DNA of 64,000 bases, taken from Tunturiibacter empetritectus. GTDB taxonomy: Bacteria > Acidobacteriota > Terriglobia > Terriglobales > Acidobacteriaceae. Numbering within the stretch: position 1 is the stretch's first letter; every line of letters starts with the position of its first letter. Under the pieces are notes generated by a model that saw only the letters and a program-made list of their open reading frames with translations, had not been told where the DNA came from and did no database searches. Location of the stretch: contig NZ_JACCCU010000001.1 of NCBI RefSeq assembly GCF_013410875.1, forward strand, positions 806,001-870,000. The letters run 5' to 3'. Below, in pieces: positions 53,037-60,470 of the stretch. A program made the translations under genes and the position numbers.

Positions 53037-54026
53037 TCAGGATGTCTGATTCGTCCGGTCGAGAACCATGGCATCGAAGCGATGGCGAGTGAAGAAGCTG
53101 TGGTTCTCGTACAGCTTGACGGCCTGCTGGTTGGCTTCAGTGACGGTCAGGGTGATGGCCGCGAAGCTGGCGCGGGTTAGATGATCGATGCAATAGTTGA
53201 GAAGGGTTCGTCCAAGTCCGTGGCCTCGCCAGGCGGGGGCGATGCAGAGCTGGGTGATGTGGGCGACGTCGCTGGCTACGCGGGAACACAGCAACATTCC
53301 GACGATGGAGCCGTTGTGGCGATCGCGAAGAACCCAGGAGGCGTTCGGCTCAAAGACGCCGCAGCCGGGGAAGCGGACGATGTTGTGGAGAAAGCGAAGT
53401 GAGCCGTGGAGGGAGCAGTACTGATCGTTGATGCGGGCGTCGATGTGGCCCAGGTAGCACTCGTGGATCAGTTCGGCTGCGGCCTGATAGTGATCGGTGG
53501 ACCAGCGCAGCAGCTCAACGGTGGCGGGAAGATTCAGTTCGGGGGGAGCTTGGGGGGCGTCTGTCGATGTGCTTAGATCGCACTCCATGAAGAGGCGGGG
53601 ATACATGGTGAAGCCGGATGTCAGGAAGACCTCGTTGATGGAGCCGGCGTCGTAGAGCAGGAGCTGGGACTCGATCCGTTGAATGCCGGGAGAGTTTTGC
53701 AGGAGCTGCAGCAGCTGGTGGAGCAGGGTGTGAGTGGTTTGAAGCATCTGCGCCGTATCGTTGGCGATGGCGAAGGCGTCACCGACAACTGCTTTCTGGC
53801 CTTCGTAGACGCAGAAGGTGAAGCCGCAGATTCGTCCCCGGTCGAGTGCGACGAAGCCGGGCAGGATGCGGGAGTCGAGGTACTGGAGGAGGAGTTCGGT
53901 GGAGCTTTGATAGTTCCAGCGAAGGCGTTGCTCCCAGACACGCGACTCGGTTTCGAGCAGAGGACGAAGCTGGCGCGCCGAAAAGTGGCGAAGGTCCAGT
54001 ATCTCGAGTTGGGTCGCGACGGCCAT
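53037..54026 (-). CDS. GNAT-family N-acetyltransferase, two-domain
   Basis: 329 aa from ATG 54026 (MAVATQLEILDLRHF); the frame is open to 54368 but this would run into the next gene's coding part. The C-terminal GNAT domain has the acetyl-CoA loop LCIAPAWRGHGLGRTLL, plus ALKLYE-like AVKLYENHSFF. The N-terminal half (about 1-150) is a degenerate GNAT fold (FVALDRGRICGFTF, GDAFAI). Acceptor unknown. Alone, behind the ArnT-like gene. Confidence 0.82.
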   Translation of the reverse strand: MAVATQLEILDLRHFSARQLRPLLETESRVWEQRLRWNYQSSTELLLQYLDSRILPGFVALDRGRICGFTFCVYEGQKAVVGDAFAIANDTAQMLQTTHTLLHQLLQLLQNSPGIQRIESQLLLYDAGSINEVFLTSGFTMYPRLFMECDLSTSTDAPQAPPELNLPATVELLRWSTDHYQAAAELIHECYLGHIDARINDQYCSLHGSLRFLHNIVRFPGCGVFEPNASWVLRDRHNGSIVGMLLCSRVASDVAHITQLCIAPAWRGHGLGRTLLNYCIDHLTRASFAAITLTVTEANQQAVKLYENHSFFTRHRFDAMVLDRTNQTS

Positions 54027-54135
54027 ACCTGTGGGAGGTCTTTCGTCGAGCTTATAGGAATTTTGGTGGGATGGGTGAGTGTTAGTGCGGGCACCCCGGG
54101 TGTCATGCCGGATCAACCCTCTGTGTAGAGTGTGG

Positions 54136-56031
54136 TCAGCCGGTGATGTGTCTCCGGGTCTTGGGTGGGTGGTGGGGATGGTTCTCCGGCTGGTTGGGAG
54201 GGACGATGTCAGGGGAGACCGGTGGGCGAGCGTAGACGCGGTAGACTTCGATCCCTTGCGATTCGTAGAGGAATAAGGGTTTGTAGACGCGCCCGGCGAG
54301 CCAGCGGTCGAGATCGCCAGCGTCGCTGGAGCGGATGACGAGGATGTGCTCCGCATCGGGAACGCCATCGGCGCTGTAGTGGATCATAGGCTGGTCGCGG
54401 TAGAAGGCAAGGCCGTAGTCCATGTCGCGCTTGATGTCGGTAGCTACCAGCTTCACCTCGGGTGCTTGTAGCTGGATCTCGCGGGCGAGGGGGCGGGCAG
54501 AATAGTTCATGTCGAGCTCTTTGCCGTAGAAGCCTAGGAGAAAGACGAGGGTTGCGAGGACTGGAAGCAGGGTTACGTAGCAGACCTGCGGAATTCCCCA
54601 ACGACGGATGGTGAGGAAGACTACCGCTCCGAAGGCGAGAGCGGCGGCGCCTGCGATCAGCAGCCACTGCGCGGAGGGTACGAACGTCTCGTACTTCATG
54701 TGCTGAGGGGCGAGAGCCAGGACAAACACGAGAAGGCCGCAGGTGGCGGCGTGGGCCCAGATGAGCCATTGCGGGAGGCCCTGGCGGCGGCTGCGGTTGA
54801 GATAGTCGGCGGTGAGGATGGTCAGTGGAGGAATGGAGGGAAGGATGTAGCCGGGAAGTTTGGAGCCGGAGAAGGAGAAGAAGACGATGGGGAAGAGTGC
54901 CCAGAGGACCAGGAACTCGGGGAAGGCGTCGCCGGCGCGGGTGTGGCCGAGGTAGCGCTGGGGGTTGTGACGTACCTTCCACTCGGCGATGGAGACTTCG
55001 ATGGAGTCGGCCAGGGCGCGGATGGCGATGACGGTCCATGGCATGAGGCCGATGAGGAGGACTGCTAGGTAATACCAGAAGGGCTGGTGGTGCTGGTAGC
55101 GGTTGGTGGCGAAGCGTTCGAGATTGTGTTCAAGAAAGAAGAGGCGGTAGAAGGTTGGGTTGCGCTTTTGAACCGCAATGTACCAAGGCAGCACCATGAC
55201 CAGATAGAGGATGACTCCGGGAATCCAGATGGTGCGGCGAAGAAGAGACCACTCGCGACGGAGGCCAGCGAAGAGGAGGATGATGGCCAGCGCGAGGAAG
55301 GGAGCTACGGGGCCTTTTGCCAAGGTGGCAGCTGCGCCGAAGAAGTAGAGATCGAAGAGCCAGAATTTTTTGCCAGTCTCATACCAGGCGTACCAGCCGA
55401 GCATTCCGATGCAGAAGGGAGCCGCGAGCTGCATGTCGGTGGAGGCGCCGCGGGCGAAGCTGACGATGGCGACGCAGGAGACGGTGATCAAGGCTGCGTC
55501 GAGGTGGCCGCCTGGGCGGAAGCGTCGCATGTGGAGAAAGATGAGCACGACCAGAGCAAGTGCTCCCGAGGAGGATGGGAGGCGGGCGGTCCAGTCGGAG
55601 ACGCCGAACTCTTTGAAGAAGCTCATGGCGCGCCAGTAGTAGAGGGCGGGCTTTTCCAGCCAGGGCTTGCCGTAGAGGATGGGGGTGACGGTGCCTCCGG
55701 CGATGCAGTGGAAGGAGTTGCGGATGTCTTCCGGACGCGGGCTGCGCGGAACCATCTTGGCGTCGACCTCGTGACAGGCTTGGGAGTGTGCGGTGAGCAT
55801 CTCGCGGGCGATTTGGGCGTACCGTGGCTCATCTGCGCCGACGAGACCGAGCTGGTCTCCGCCGAAGACCGGGACCAGCCCATAGAGCAGAAGAAAGATC
55901 GTGACTACAAAGAGGATGACAAACTCGCGGATGGTTGCGATGGAAGGCGGCTTTAGATACTGCTGGAGCCACATCACGATTGCGCTGCCATTCCGTGCGC
56001 CGGTGACGGCGGGATGTTGAATATCTGCCAT
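54136..56031 (-). CDS. ArnT-like GT39 membrane glycosyltransferase
   Basis: 631 aa. Close in motif to ArnT (aminoarabinose transferase) and undecaprenyl-phosphate-mannose transferases: GADEPRYAQIAREML and YGKPWLEKPALYYW in the first large loop, SGSKLPGYILPSIPPL later, and about 12 hydrophobic segments. The loop holds extra Cys/His (HSQACHEVDAK). The C-terminal about 90 residues are soluble and Pro/His-rich at the end. It could modify lipid A or attach a sugar to another carrier; no arn operon is near, so the former is uncertain. Confidence 0.85.
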   Translation of the reverse strand: MADIQHPAVTGARNGSAIVMWLQQYLKPPSIATIREFVILFVVTIFLLLYGLVPVFGGDQLGLVGADEPRYAQIAREMLTAHSQACHEVDAKMVPRSPRPEDIRNSFHCIAGGTVTPILYGKPWLEKPALYYWRAMSFFKEFGVSDWTARLPSSSGALALVVLIFLHMRRFRPGGHLDAALITVSCVAIVSFARGASTDMQLAAPFCIGMLGWYAWYETGKKFWLFDLYFFGAAATLAKGPVAPFLALAIILLFAGLRREWSLLRRTIWIPGVILYLVMVLPWYIAVQKRNPTFYRLFFLEHNLERFATNRYQHHQPFWYYLAVLLIGLMPWTVIAIRALADSIEVSIAEWKVRHNPQRYLGHTRAGDAFPEFLVLWALFPIVFFSFSGSKLPGYILPSIPPLTILTADYLNRSRRQGLPQWLIWAHAATCGLLVFVLALAPQHMKYETFVPSAQWLLIAGAAALAFGAVVFLTIRRWGIPQVCYVTLLPVLATLVFLLGFYGKELDMNYSARPLAREIQLQAPEVKLVATDIKRDMDYGLAFYRDQPMIHYSADGVPDAEHILVIRSSDAGDLDRWLAGRVYKPLFLYESQGIEVYRVYARPPVSPDIVPPNQPENHPHHPPKTRRHITG

Positions 56032-56058
56032 TTTCCTAAGAGGAGCGAGACAAGGCTA

Positions 56059-57057
56059 TCAGAGTCCTGTCCGTAGCTGGGTGAGGATGCGCTCGAGAGC
56101 GACCGGGAGGGGGCCATCGAGGGTGCACCCGCTGGCGTTGCGATGGCCGCCGCCGCCGAAGCGTTCGGCGATTCGGGCCACGTCGGTCTCGCCTTTGCTG
56201 CGGATGCTGAGGCGAAACTGGTCGGCGTTAGCGACCTCGCGGAGAAAGACTGCTGACTCGACGCCGGCGATGCTGATGAGGTAGTTGACGACTCCTTCGC
56301 AGTCCTCAGCGATGGCGCCGATGCGATCCATATCTTCGCTGGTGACCCAGGTCCAGGCTAGGTCGTCGTCGCATTGGAGGTTGGAGAGAGCGATGCCGAG
56401 CAGGCGGATTTTGCTGGCCGGGTTGGATAGGTAGATGTCGCGGGCTATGCGGCTGGGATTGGCTCCGCAGGCTGCGAGATGGTGGACCATGGCGAAGGTG
56501 TCGGCGGTAGTGCTGGAGTAGGTAAAGGTGCCGGTGTCGGAGAGGATGCCGGCGTAGAGGCAAGTGGCCATGGAGGGTGTGATCTCGACGTTCGCGGCTA
56601 CGGCGATGTGGTAGACCATGGCGGCGACGGCACAGGCGTGCTCGTCGATCCAATTGACCGAGGCGAAGGGCCGGCCGCTGGCGTGGTGATCAATGTTGAT
56701 AAGGGTGCGGCCCTCCAGGCCGAGGAGGCCGGTGCGGATGATGCCGTCGCATTCAAGGAGGATGGCGGGGGTAGTGCCGGTGGGGTCTACGTCGTTGGCG
56801 GAGGGCGTGTGGTGGATGCGGCTGATATTGGGTAGGGTGCTGTAGGAGGAGGGGATGGGGTCGGCGAAGACGACGTCGGCCTGGCAGCCGAGCTGGTCGA
56901 GCACTTCGGCGAGGGCGAGGACGGAGCCGATGGCGTCGCCGTCGGGGCGGGTGTGCGAGGTGAGGAGAAAGCTGGGATGGGACCGGAAGGCCGCCAATAG
57001 ATCGTCTATCTGGGTTGCGTGAGGCCTAGGCTCGAGGAGAAAGGCTTGGGGGGTCAT
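56059..57057 (-). CDS. nrnA: DHH-family oligoribonuclease / pAp phosphatase (NrnA-like)
   Basis: 332 aa. DHH motifs: SHTRPDGDAIGSVLAL, VFADP, LINIDHHASG, YAGILSDTGTFTYSSTT. The C-terminal DHHA1 motif is FGGGGHRNASG. NrnA degrades short RNA and 3'-phosphoadenosine 5'-phosphate. Its ATG overlaps the rbfA stop by 4 bp. The order DUF503-rbfA-nrnA is the common bacterial one downstream of infB; here it lies 9 kb away from infB. Confidence 0.92.
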   Translation of the reverse strand: MTPQAFLLEPRPHATQIDDLLAAFRSHPSFLLTSHTRPDGDAIGSVLALAEVLDQLGCQADVVFADPIPSSYSTLPNISRIHHTPSANDVDPTGTTPAILLECDGIIRTGLLGLEGRTLINIDHHASGRPFASVNWIDEHACAVAAMVYHIAVAANVEITPSMATCLYAGILSDTGTFTYSSTTADTFAMVHHLAACGANPSRIARDIYLSNPASKIRLLGIALSNLQCDDDLAWTWVTSEDMDRIGAIAEDCEGVVNYLISIAGVESAVFLREVANADQFRLSIRSKGETDVARIAERFGGGGHRNASGCTLDGPLPVALERILTQLRTGL

Positions 57058-57464
57058 GGTTTGGCGGGGGCCCCTGGGGTCGGTTCGGAGGAAGTGCGCT
57101 TCTGCTCCCGCTTGCGGGTGCGGGCGAGGAGCTCATCCATGCGTCCGGTCATCTTCTCGGAGCGATCGATGGCGAAGGTAAGCTCGGGGACGTGGCGGAC
57201 GCCCATGCGGTCGCGAAGCTGGGAGCGGATGTAGGCGCGGGCGGTAATCAGGCCTTCGAGGGTGGAAGCCTCCTCCTCCTCGTTGCCGTGGACGGCTACG
57301 AAGATGCGGGCGGATTTGCCGCCGGGAGCGAGGACGACCTCGGTGACGTAGCTGGGGGCGATGCGGGGATCGGAGAGCTCGCCTTCGAGCATGGCTCCAA
57401 TCTCCTCTGAGAAGGTGTTGGCGACACGGTTGCGATGATAGGTTCTAGCGCGCTGCTCGGGCAT
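57054..57464 (-). CDS. rbfA: 30S ribosome-binding factor RbfA
   Basis: 136 aa from ATG 57464 (PEQRARTYHRNRVANTF); a TTG at 57500 would add 12 residues. RbfA KH-like fold: IGAMLEGELSDPRIAPSYVTEVVLAPGGKSARIFV and LRDRMGVRHVPELTFAIDRS. The C-terminal extension (from about 112) is Lys/Arg/Pro-rich. A perfect 14-bp inverted repeat lies just before it. Overlaps nrnA by 4 bp. Confidence 0.92.
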   Translation of the reverse strand: MPEQRARTYHRNRVANTFSEEIGAMLEGELSDPRIAPSYVTEVVLAPGGKSARIFVAVHGNEEEEASTLEGLITARAYIRSQLRDRMGVRHVPELTFAIDRSEKMTGRMDELLARTRKREQKRTSSEPTPGAPAKP

Positions 57465-57473
57465 AGGGTTTTG

Positions 57474-57521
57474 ACTAGGTAGAACGGTTGAGGATATCAA
57501 AGTTGGGCCGTTCTACCTAGT
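57474..57521. repeat. Perfect 14-bp inverted repeat before rbfA
   Basis: actaggtagaacgg (57474-57487) and ccgttctacctagt (57508-57521) with a 20-nt spacer, ending 10 nt before the rbfA ATG. It would fold in the mRNA directly upstream of the start. No T-run, so not an intrinsic terminator. No clear ribosome site is seen between it and the ATG. Confidence 0.65.
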
Positions 57522-57572
57522 GCTGAGGAGCGGTTCCAGCGGATTTCCTGTAGATTGCGGCGTCTTTTTGGG

Positions 57573-57884
57573 TCATTCGGGCAGGATTTCGGCGTAGGAG
57601 TCGGTGATTTCGGCACTGAGGTTGATAGCGATGCGGTGGGCGGCCTGGTCGATATGGCGGAGCTGGCCGGTGAGGTAGCTAGTGGAGGAGGAGATGGCGA
57701 CGATGCCCAGAGTGGCGCGGTTCCAGACCATACCGTCGTCGAGTTCGGCGATGGCTAAGTTGAAGCTGTGGCGGAGTTTATCTTTCATGGAGCGGAGGAC
57801 CTGGCGACGGTCTTTGAGGGACTGGGCGTGGTGGATTTCGAGTTCGATGGTGAGTTTGGCTACGGGCATTTTGGCTACGGGCAT
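57573..57884 (-). CDS. DUF503 (YlxP-like) protein
   Basis: 103 aa. Starts with the duplicated MPVAKMPVAKL, then LEIHHAQSLKDRRQVLRSMKDKLRHSFN and the C-terminal SSSTSYLTGQLRHIDQ, which match DUF503. The family is a small RNA- or ribosome-related fold, typically next to rbfA as here. The first 15 bp of the gene (atgcccgtagccaaa) are tandemly duplicated, so either ATG (57884 or 57869) can start it. Confidence 0.88.
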   Translation of the reverse strand: MPVAKMPVAKLTIELEIHHAQSLKDRRQVLRSMKDKLRHSFNLAIAELDDGMVWNRATLGIVAISSSTSYLTGQLRHIDQAAHRIAINLSAEITDSYAEILPE

Positions 57885-57892
57885 AATGATTG

Positions 57893-58030
57893 TCCCCCCT
57901 CCGCCTCCCCCCAGGGGGTATTTTTGGAATAAGTCTTTTATTTTCTGTTACTTGCAGGGAATGTGTGGCTGTAAAATATTCCATCTAAAGGGGTTGCTTG
58001 CAAAATATAGACGATAAGAGGGTTATGTCT
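57893..58030 (+). other. Intergenic element C, related to A and B
   Basis: Begins with a C-rich block (tccccccagggggtattt in part), then A/T-rich DNA, then ggctgtaaaatattcc / atctaaaggggttgctt and gcaaaatatagacgataa / gagggttatg. The last two are of the same kind as the tgtaaaa...aaaggagttatg units in A and B. It lacks the terminal hairpin and aligns only loosely. The remainder to 58132 is plain. Confidence 0.4.
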
Positions 58031-58132
58031 AGATGGGGTTGAACGGTGGCCCTCTGTGGACAACTACTTTGTCAAGTATCCCCTAATTTTTTGATTAGGC
58101 TTCGTTTAGCGAACTTCGTTTAGCGGGCTTGT

Positions 58133-58522
58133 TCAGCGGACAAGGATGAGGTAGATAGTCATGGCTACTCCTGCTGCGGCGAGGAGGAGGCCGAGAATAA
58201 CTGCGTCGCGGGAGACGCGGCCGGGGCGCCAGGTGCCCGAGCTTAGCTCTTGAATGAGCTGGAAGTGGCGGTAGACGGAGCTGAGATTAACGATGACTCC
58301 GAGGGCTACGAGAGCGACGCCGGACCAGAGGGAGAGGCCAGTGGTGTGGGAAGGGAGTCGGGACTGGGCGGCGGCGATCTGGCGGAGGAAGAGGCCGAAG
58401 CGACTTACGGCAAAGCCGATGCCCATGAGGCCGAGGCCGGTGCGGATCCAGGCAAGGAAGGTTCGCTCGGCGGCGAAGTAGACGCGGGGGTCCTGTTCGA
58501 CGGGCTGGGGCGGACTGGGCAT
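58133..58522 (-). CDS. DUF202 (YidH-like) membrane protein
   Basis: 129 aa from ATG 58522; the open frame extends to 58675 but its extra part is Pro/Thr-rich and untypical. Motif FAAERTFLAWIRTGLGLMGIG (DUF202), then three membrane segments (about 31-45, 69-90, 108-128; LWSGVALVALGVIVNL, DAVILGLLLAAAGVAM). Function unknown. Alone. Confidence 0.83.
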   Translation of the reverse strand: MPSPPQPVEQDPRVYFAAERTFLAWIRTGLGLMGIGFAVSRFGLFLRQIAAAQSRLPSHTTGLSLWSGVALVALGVIVNLSSVYRHFQLIQELSSGTWRPGRVSRDAVILGLLLAAAGVAMTIYLILVR

Positions 58523-58727
58523 GGTGGGATTGTAAGGCAGCGGGGTGGTTTGAGGCGGTGGGGAACTGGTGGTGAGTCGTGGTGTTTCGGTGGTGGCTTG
58601 TGGTGATTTGGGTGCTGGCAGGGAGGGCGGATTTCGGGTGGCAAGGCTTCTGGACGATTGACAATGCGCTGACAATTCTGTGACGGCGATCGCTTATAGT
58701 CGGTGACCATGGTGGGCAGGGGGACGG

Positions 58728-59954
58728 ATGGGGCGGGAGCGTAAGACGGCCAGCGGGTGGAAGTTTTTTTCCTTGCTTGTGTTCGTAAGTTTGCTCTCAG
58801 GTTGGGCTGGGGCGGGTACGGTCAAGGCCGAGTTTGTCGGCTCGGAGAGTTGCAAGACGTGTCATGCTGCGGCGTACAACGGGTGGAAGCAGACGCGCAT
58901 GGCGAATGTGGTGCGTGATCCGAAGGTGCATCCGGAGGCGGTGCTTGCGGATTTCAGCCATGCCGATCCGTTGGTCACGTTTGGGATCGATGACGTGGCG
59001 TTTGTGTATGGGAGCCGATGGAAGCAGAGGTACTTTACCAAGCGTGGCGATGACTACTACCCGGAGCCGGCGCAGTGGGATGTGAAGAAGGGCCGGTGGC
59101 TGCCGTACCACGCGGAGACGGGCACGGACTGGTGGCTTTCGTTCTATGGGCCGAGTAACTTCGATCGGCCTACGGGGCCGACGTGTGATGGGTGTCACTC
59201 GGTGAACTACAACGTGGAGACCAAGCAGGTGACGGAGTGGAATGTGGGTTGCGAAAAGTGCCATGGGCCGGGGAGTCTGCATGTGGCGCATCCGACGAAG
59301 CAGAACATTGTGAATCCGGAGACGCTTGATTATGTGCGGGGCAATGACACGTGCATTCAGTGTCACAGCCAAGGGCGACCGATTGCGAATCCGATTGCAG
59401 GGAGGTACTTCGACTGGCCGGTGGGGTTTGTGCCGGGGAAGCGGCTGGCGGATTTCTGGACGCTGGAGGAGTTGAAGCCTGGAGTGACGAACTTCTTTCA
59501 GTATGCGGACCTGACGGCACACAAGAACAGGATGCAGGGAAATGATTTTGTGCAGAGCAATATGTATCACCGGCAGATCAAATGCTTTGACTGCCATCAG
59601 GTTCACAGTAATGAGAACGAGTCGGACCTGATTGCGAAGGGGAACGCGGTTTGTCTGACGTGCCATACGAAGGACAATCCTGCGGGGCTGAAGGGGACGG
59701 TGAGCGAGCATACGCATCATGCGGCGGGGAGCAAGGGGAGTGAGTGCGTGGCGTGTCATATGCCGAAGATCGAGCAGACGATCAAGGACAACTATGTGAG
59801 TGCGCATACGTTCCGGTTTATTACTCCGATTGAGACGGAGCAGTCGGGGATTCCGAATCCTTGTACTTCGTGCCATACCGACAGATCGACTGCGTGGGCT
59901 ACGAAGGAGTTGAGGGGGTGGAGGACTACTTCGCCGTGGAGGGTTGCGAATTAG
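58728..59954 (+). CDS. Exported octaheme c-type cytochrome
   Basis: 408 aa with signal peptide (FFSLLVFVSLLSGWAGAG). Eight CxxCH heme sites are visible: CKTCH, CDGCH, CEKCH, CIQCH, CFDCH, CLTCH, CVACH, CTSCH. Additional His residues could be distal ligands. The fold resembles cytochrome c554 / nitrite-reductase-like multiheme families. The catalytic CxxCK of nitrite reductase is missing, so an electron carrier or a hydroxylamine-type enzyme is more plausible. Location periplasmic. No maturation or partner gene adjoins it. Confidence 0.88.
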   Translation: MGRERKTASGWKFFSLLVFVSLLSGWAGAGTVKAEFVGSESCKTCHAAAYNGWKQTRMANVVRDPKVHPEAVLADFSHADPLVTFGIDDVAFVYGSRWKQRYFTKRGDDYYPEPAQWDVKKGRWLPYHAETGTDWWLSFYGPSNFDRPTGPTCDGCHSVNYNVETKQVTEWNVGCEKCHGPGSLHVAHPTKQNIVNPETLDYVRGNDTCIQCHSQGRPIANPIAGRYFDWPVGFVPGKRLADFWTLEELKPGVTNFFQYADLTAHKNRMQGNDFVQSNMYHRQIKCFDCHQVHSNENESDLIAKGNAVCLTCHTKDNPAGLKGTVSEHTHHAAGSKGSECVACHMPKIEQTIKDNYVSAHTFRFITPIETEQSGIPNPCTSCHTDRSTAWATKELRGWRTTSPWRVAN

Positions 59955-60000
59955 TATTTGCTTTTGCGCTTGAGGTCTCGGCTGGGACAGGAGGCACCCC

Positions 60001-60128
60001 AGGGGCTAAAGCCCTCTGTTTTGTTTTTTAGAGGTACCCAAGGCTGAAGCCTAGGGGTACCTAGAGGCAAAGGCAACAGGATTGAAAAGTTTACATTCCC
60101 ATCCATCGCAAAGTGCGCGATGGATGGG
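60001..60128. repeat. Cluster of palindromes after the cytochrome gene
   Basis: gggctaaagccc (60003-60014), aggtaccc...aggct-ga-agcct...gggtacct (60032-60062), and cccatccatcgc / gcgatggatggg (60098-60109, 60117-60128) follow each other. The first resembles the hairpin at 50767. No gene is visible in 59955-60470. Confidence 0.7.
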
Positions 60129-60160
60129 GCACCCGATTAGTTGTGGCTGGGTGGGTAAGA

Positions 60161-60240
60161 ACAGGCAACGGCAGATGCGAGGGTCTCTCCGCGCTGTTTA
60201 CGGTGAGGCTGTGAACAGCTTCGGTCGTTTGTGGTGGAAG
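60161..60240 (-). repeat. Dispersed intergenic repeat, copy 2
   Basis: Reverse complement gaccgaagc...aacagcgcggagagaccctcgc resembles 5571-5636. Lies between the palindrome cluster and the microsatellite. Confidence 0.5.
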
Positions 60241-60302
60241 AGCGGCGACCCGTCGATTGTTGGGTTGGAAGGTTCGAGCGGGGATGGGCGGGTGGAATGT
60301 GT

Positions 60303-60403
60303 CGGGATCCTTCACTCCGTTCAGGATGACGGCGAAGAGCAGACAACAGCAACAGCAAAGGCACAAGCAACACAGAACAGCAAAGGCACGAGCAACAGCA
60401 AAC
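60303..60403. repeat. gggatccttc / caggatgac plus aacagc-type microsatellite
   Basis: cgggatccttcactccgttcaggatgac at 60303-60330 is 28 bp in total, followed by runs of (a)acagc / aaaggcac units to 60403. The arrangement mirrors 13844-13940. Confidence 0.65.
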
Positions 60404-60470
60404 GCCCGGCAGATCGGAAATCCTCTACAATTTGGGTTTGGATTGCGACTGAGGAAGTACGGAGATATGG

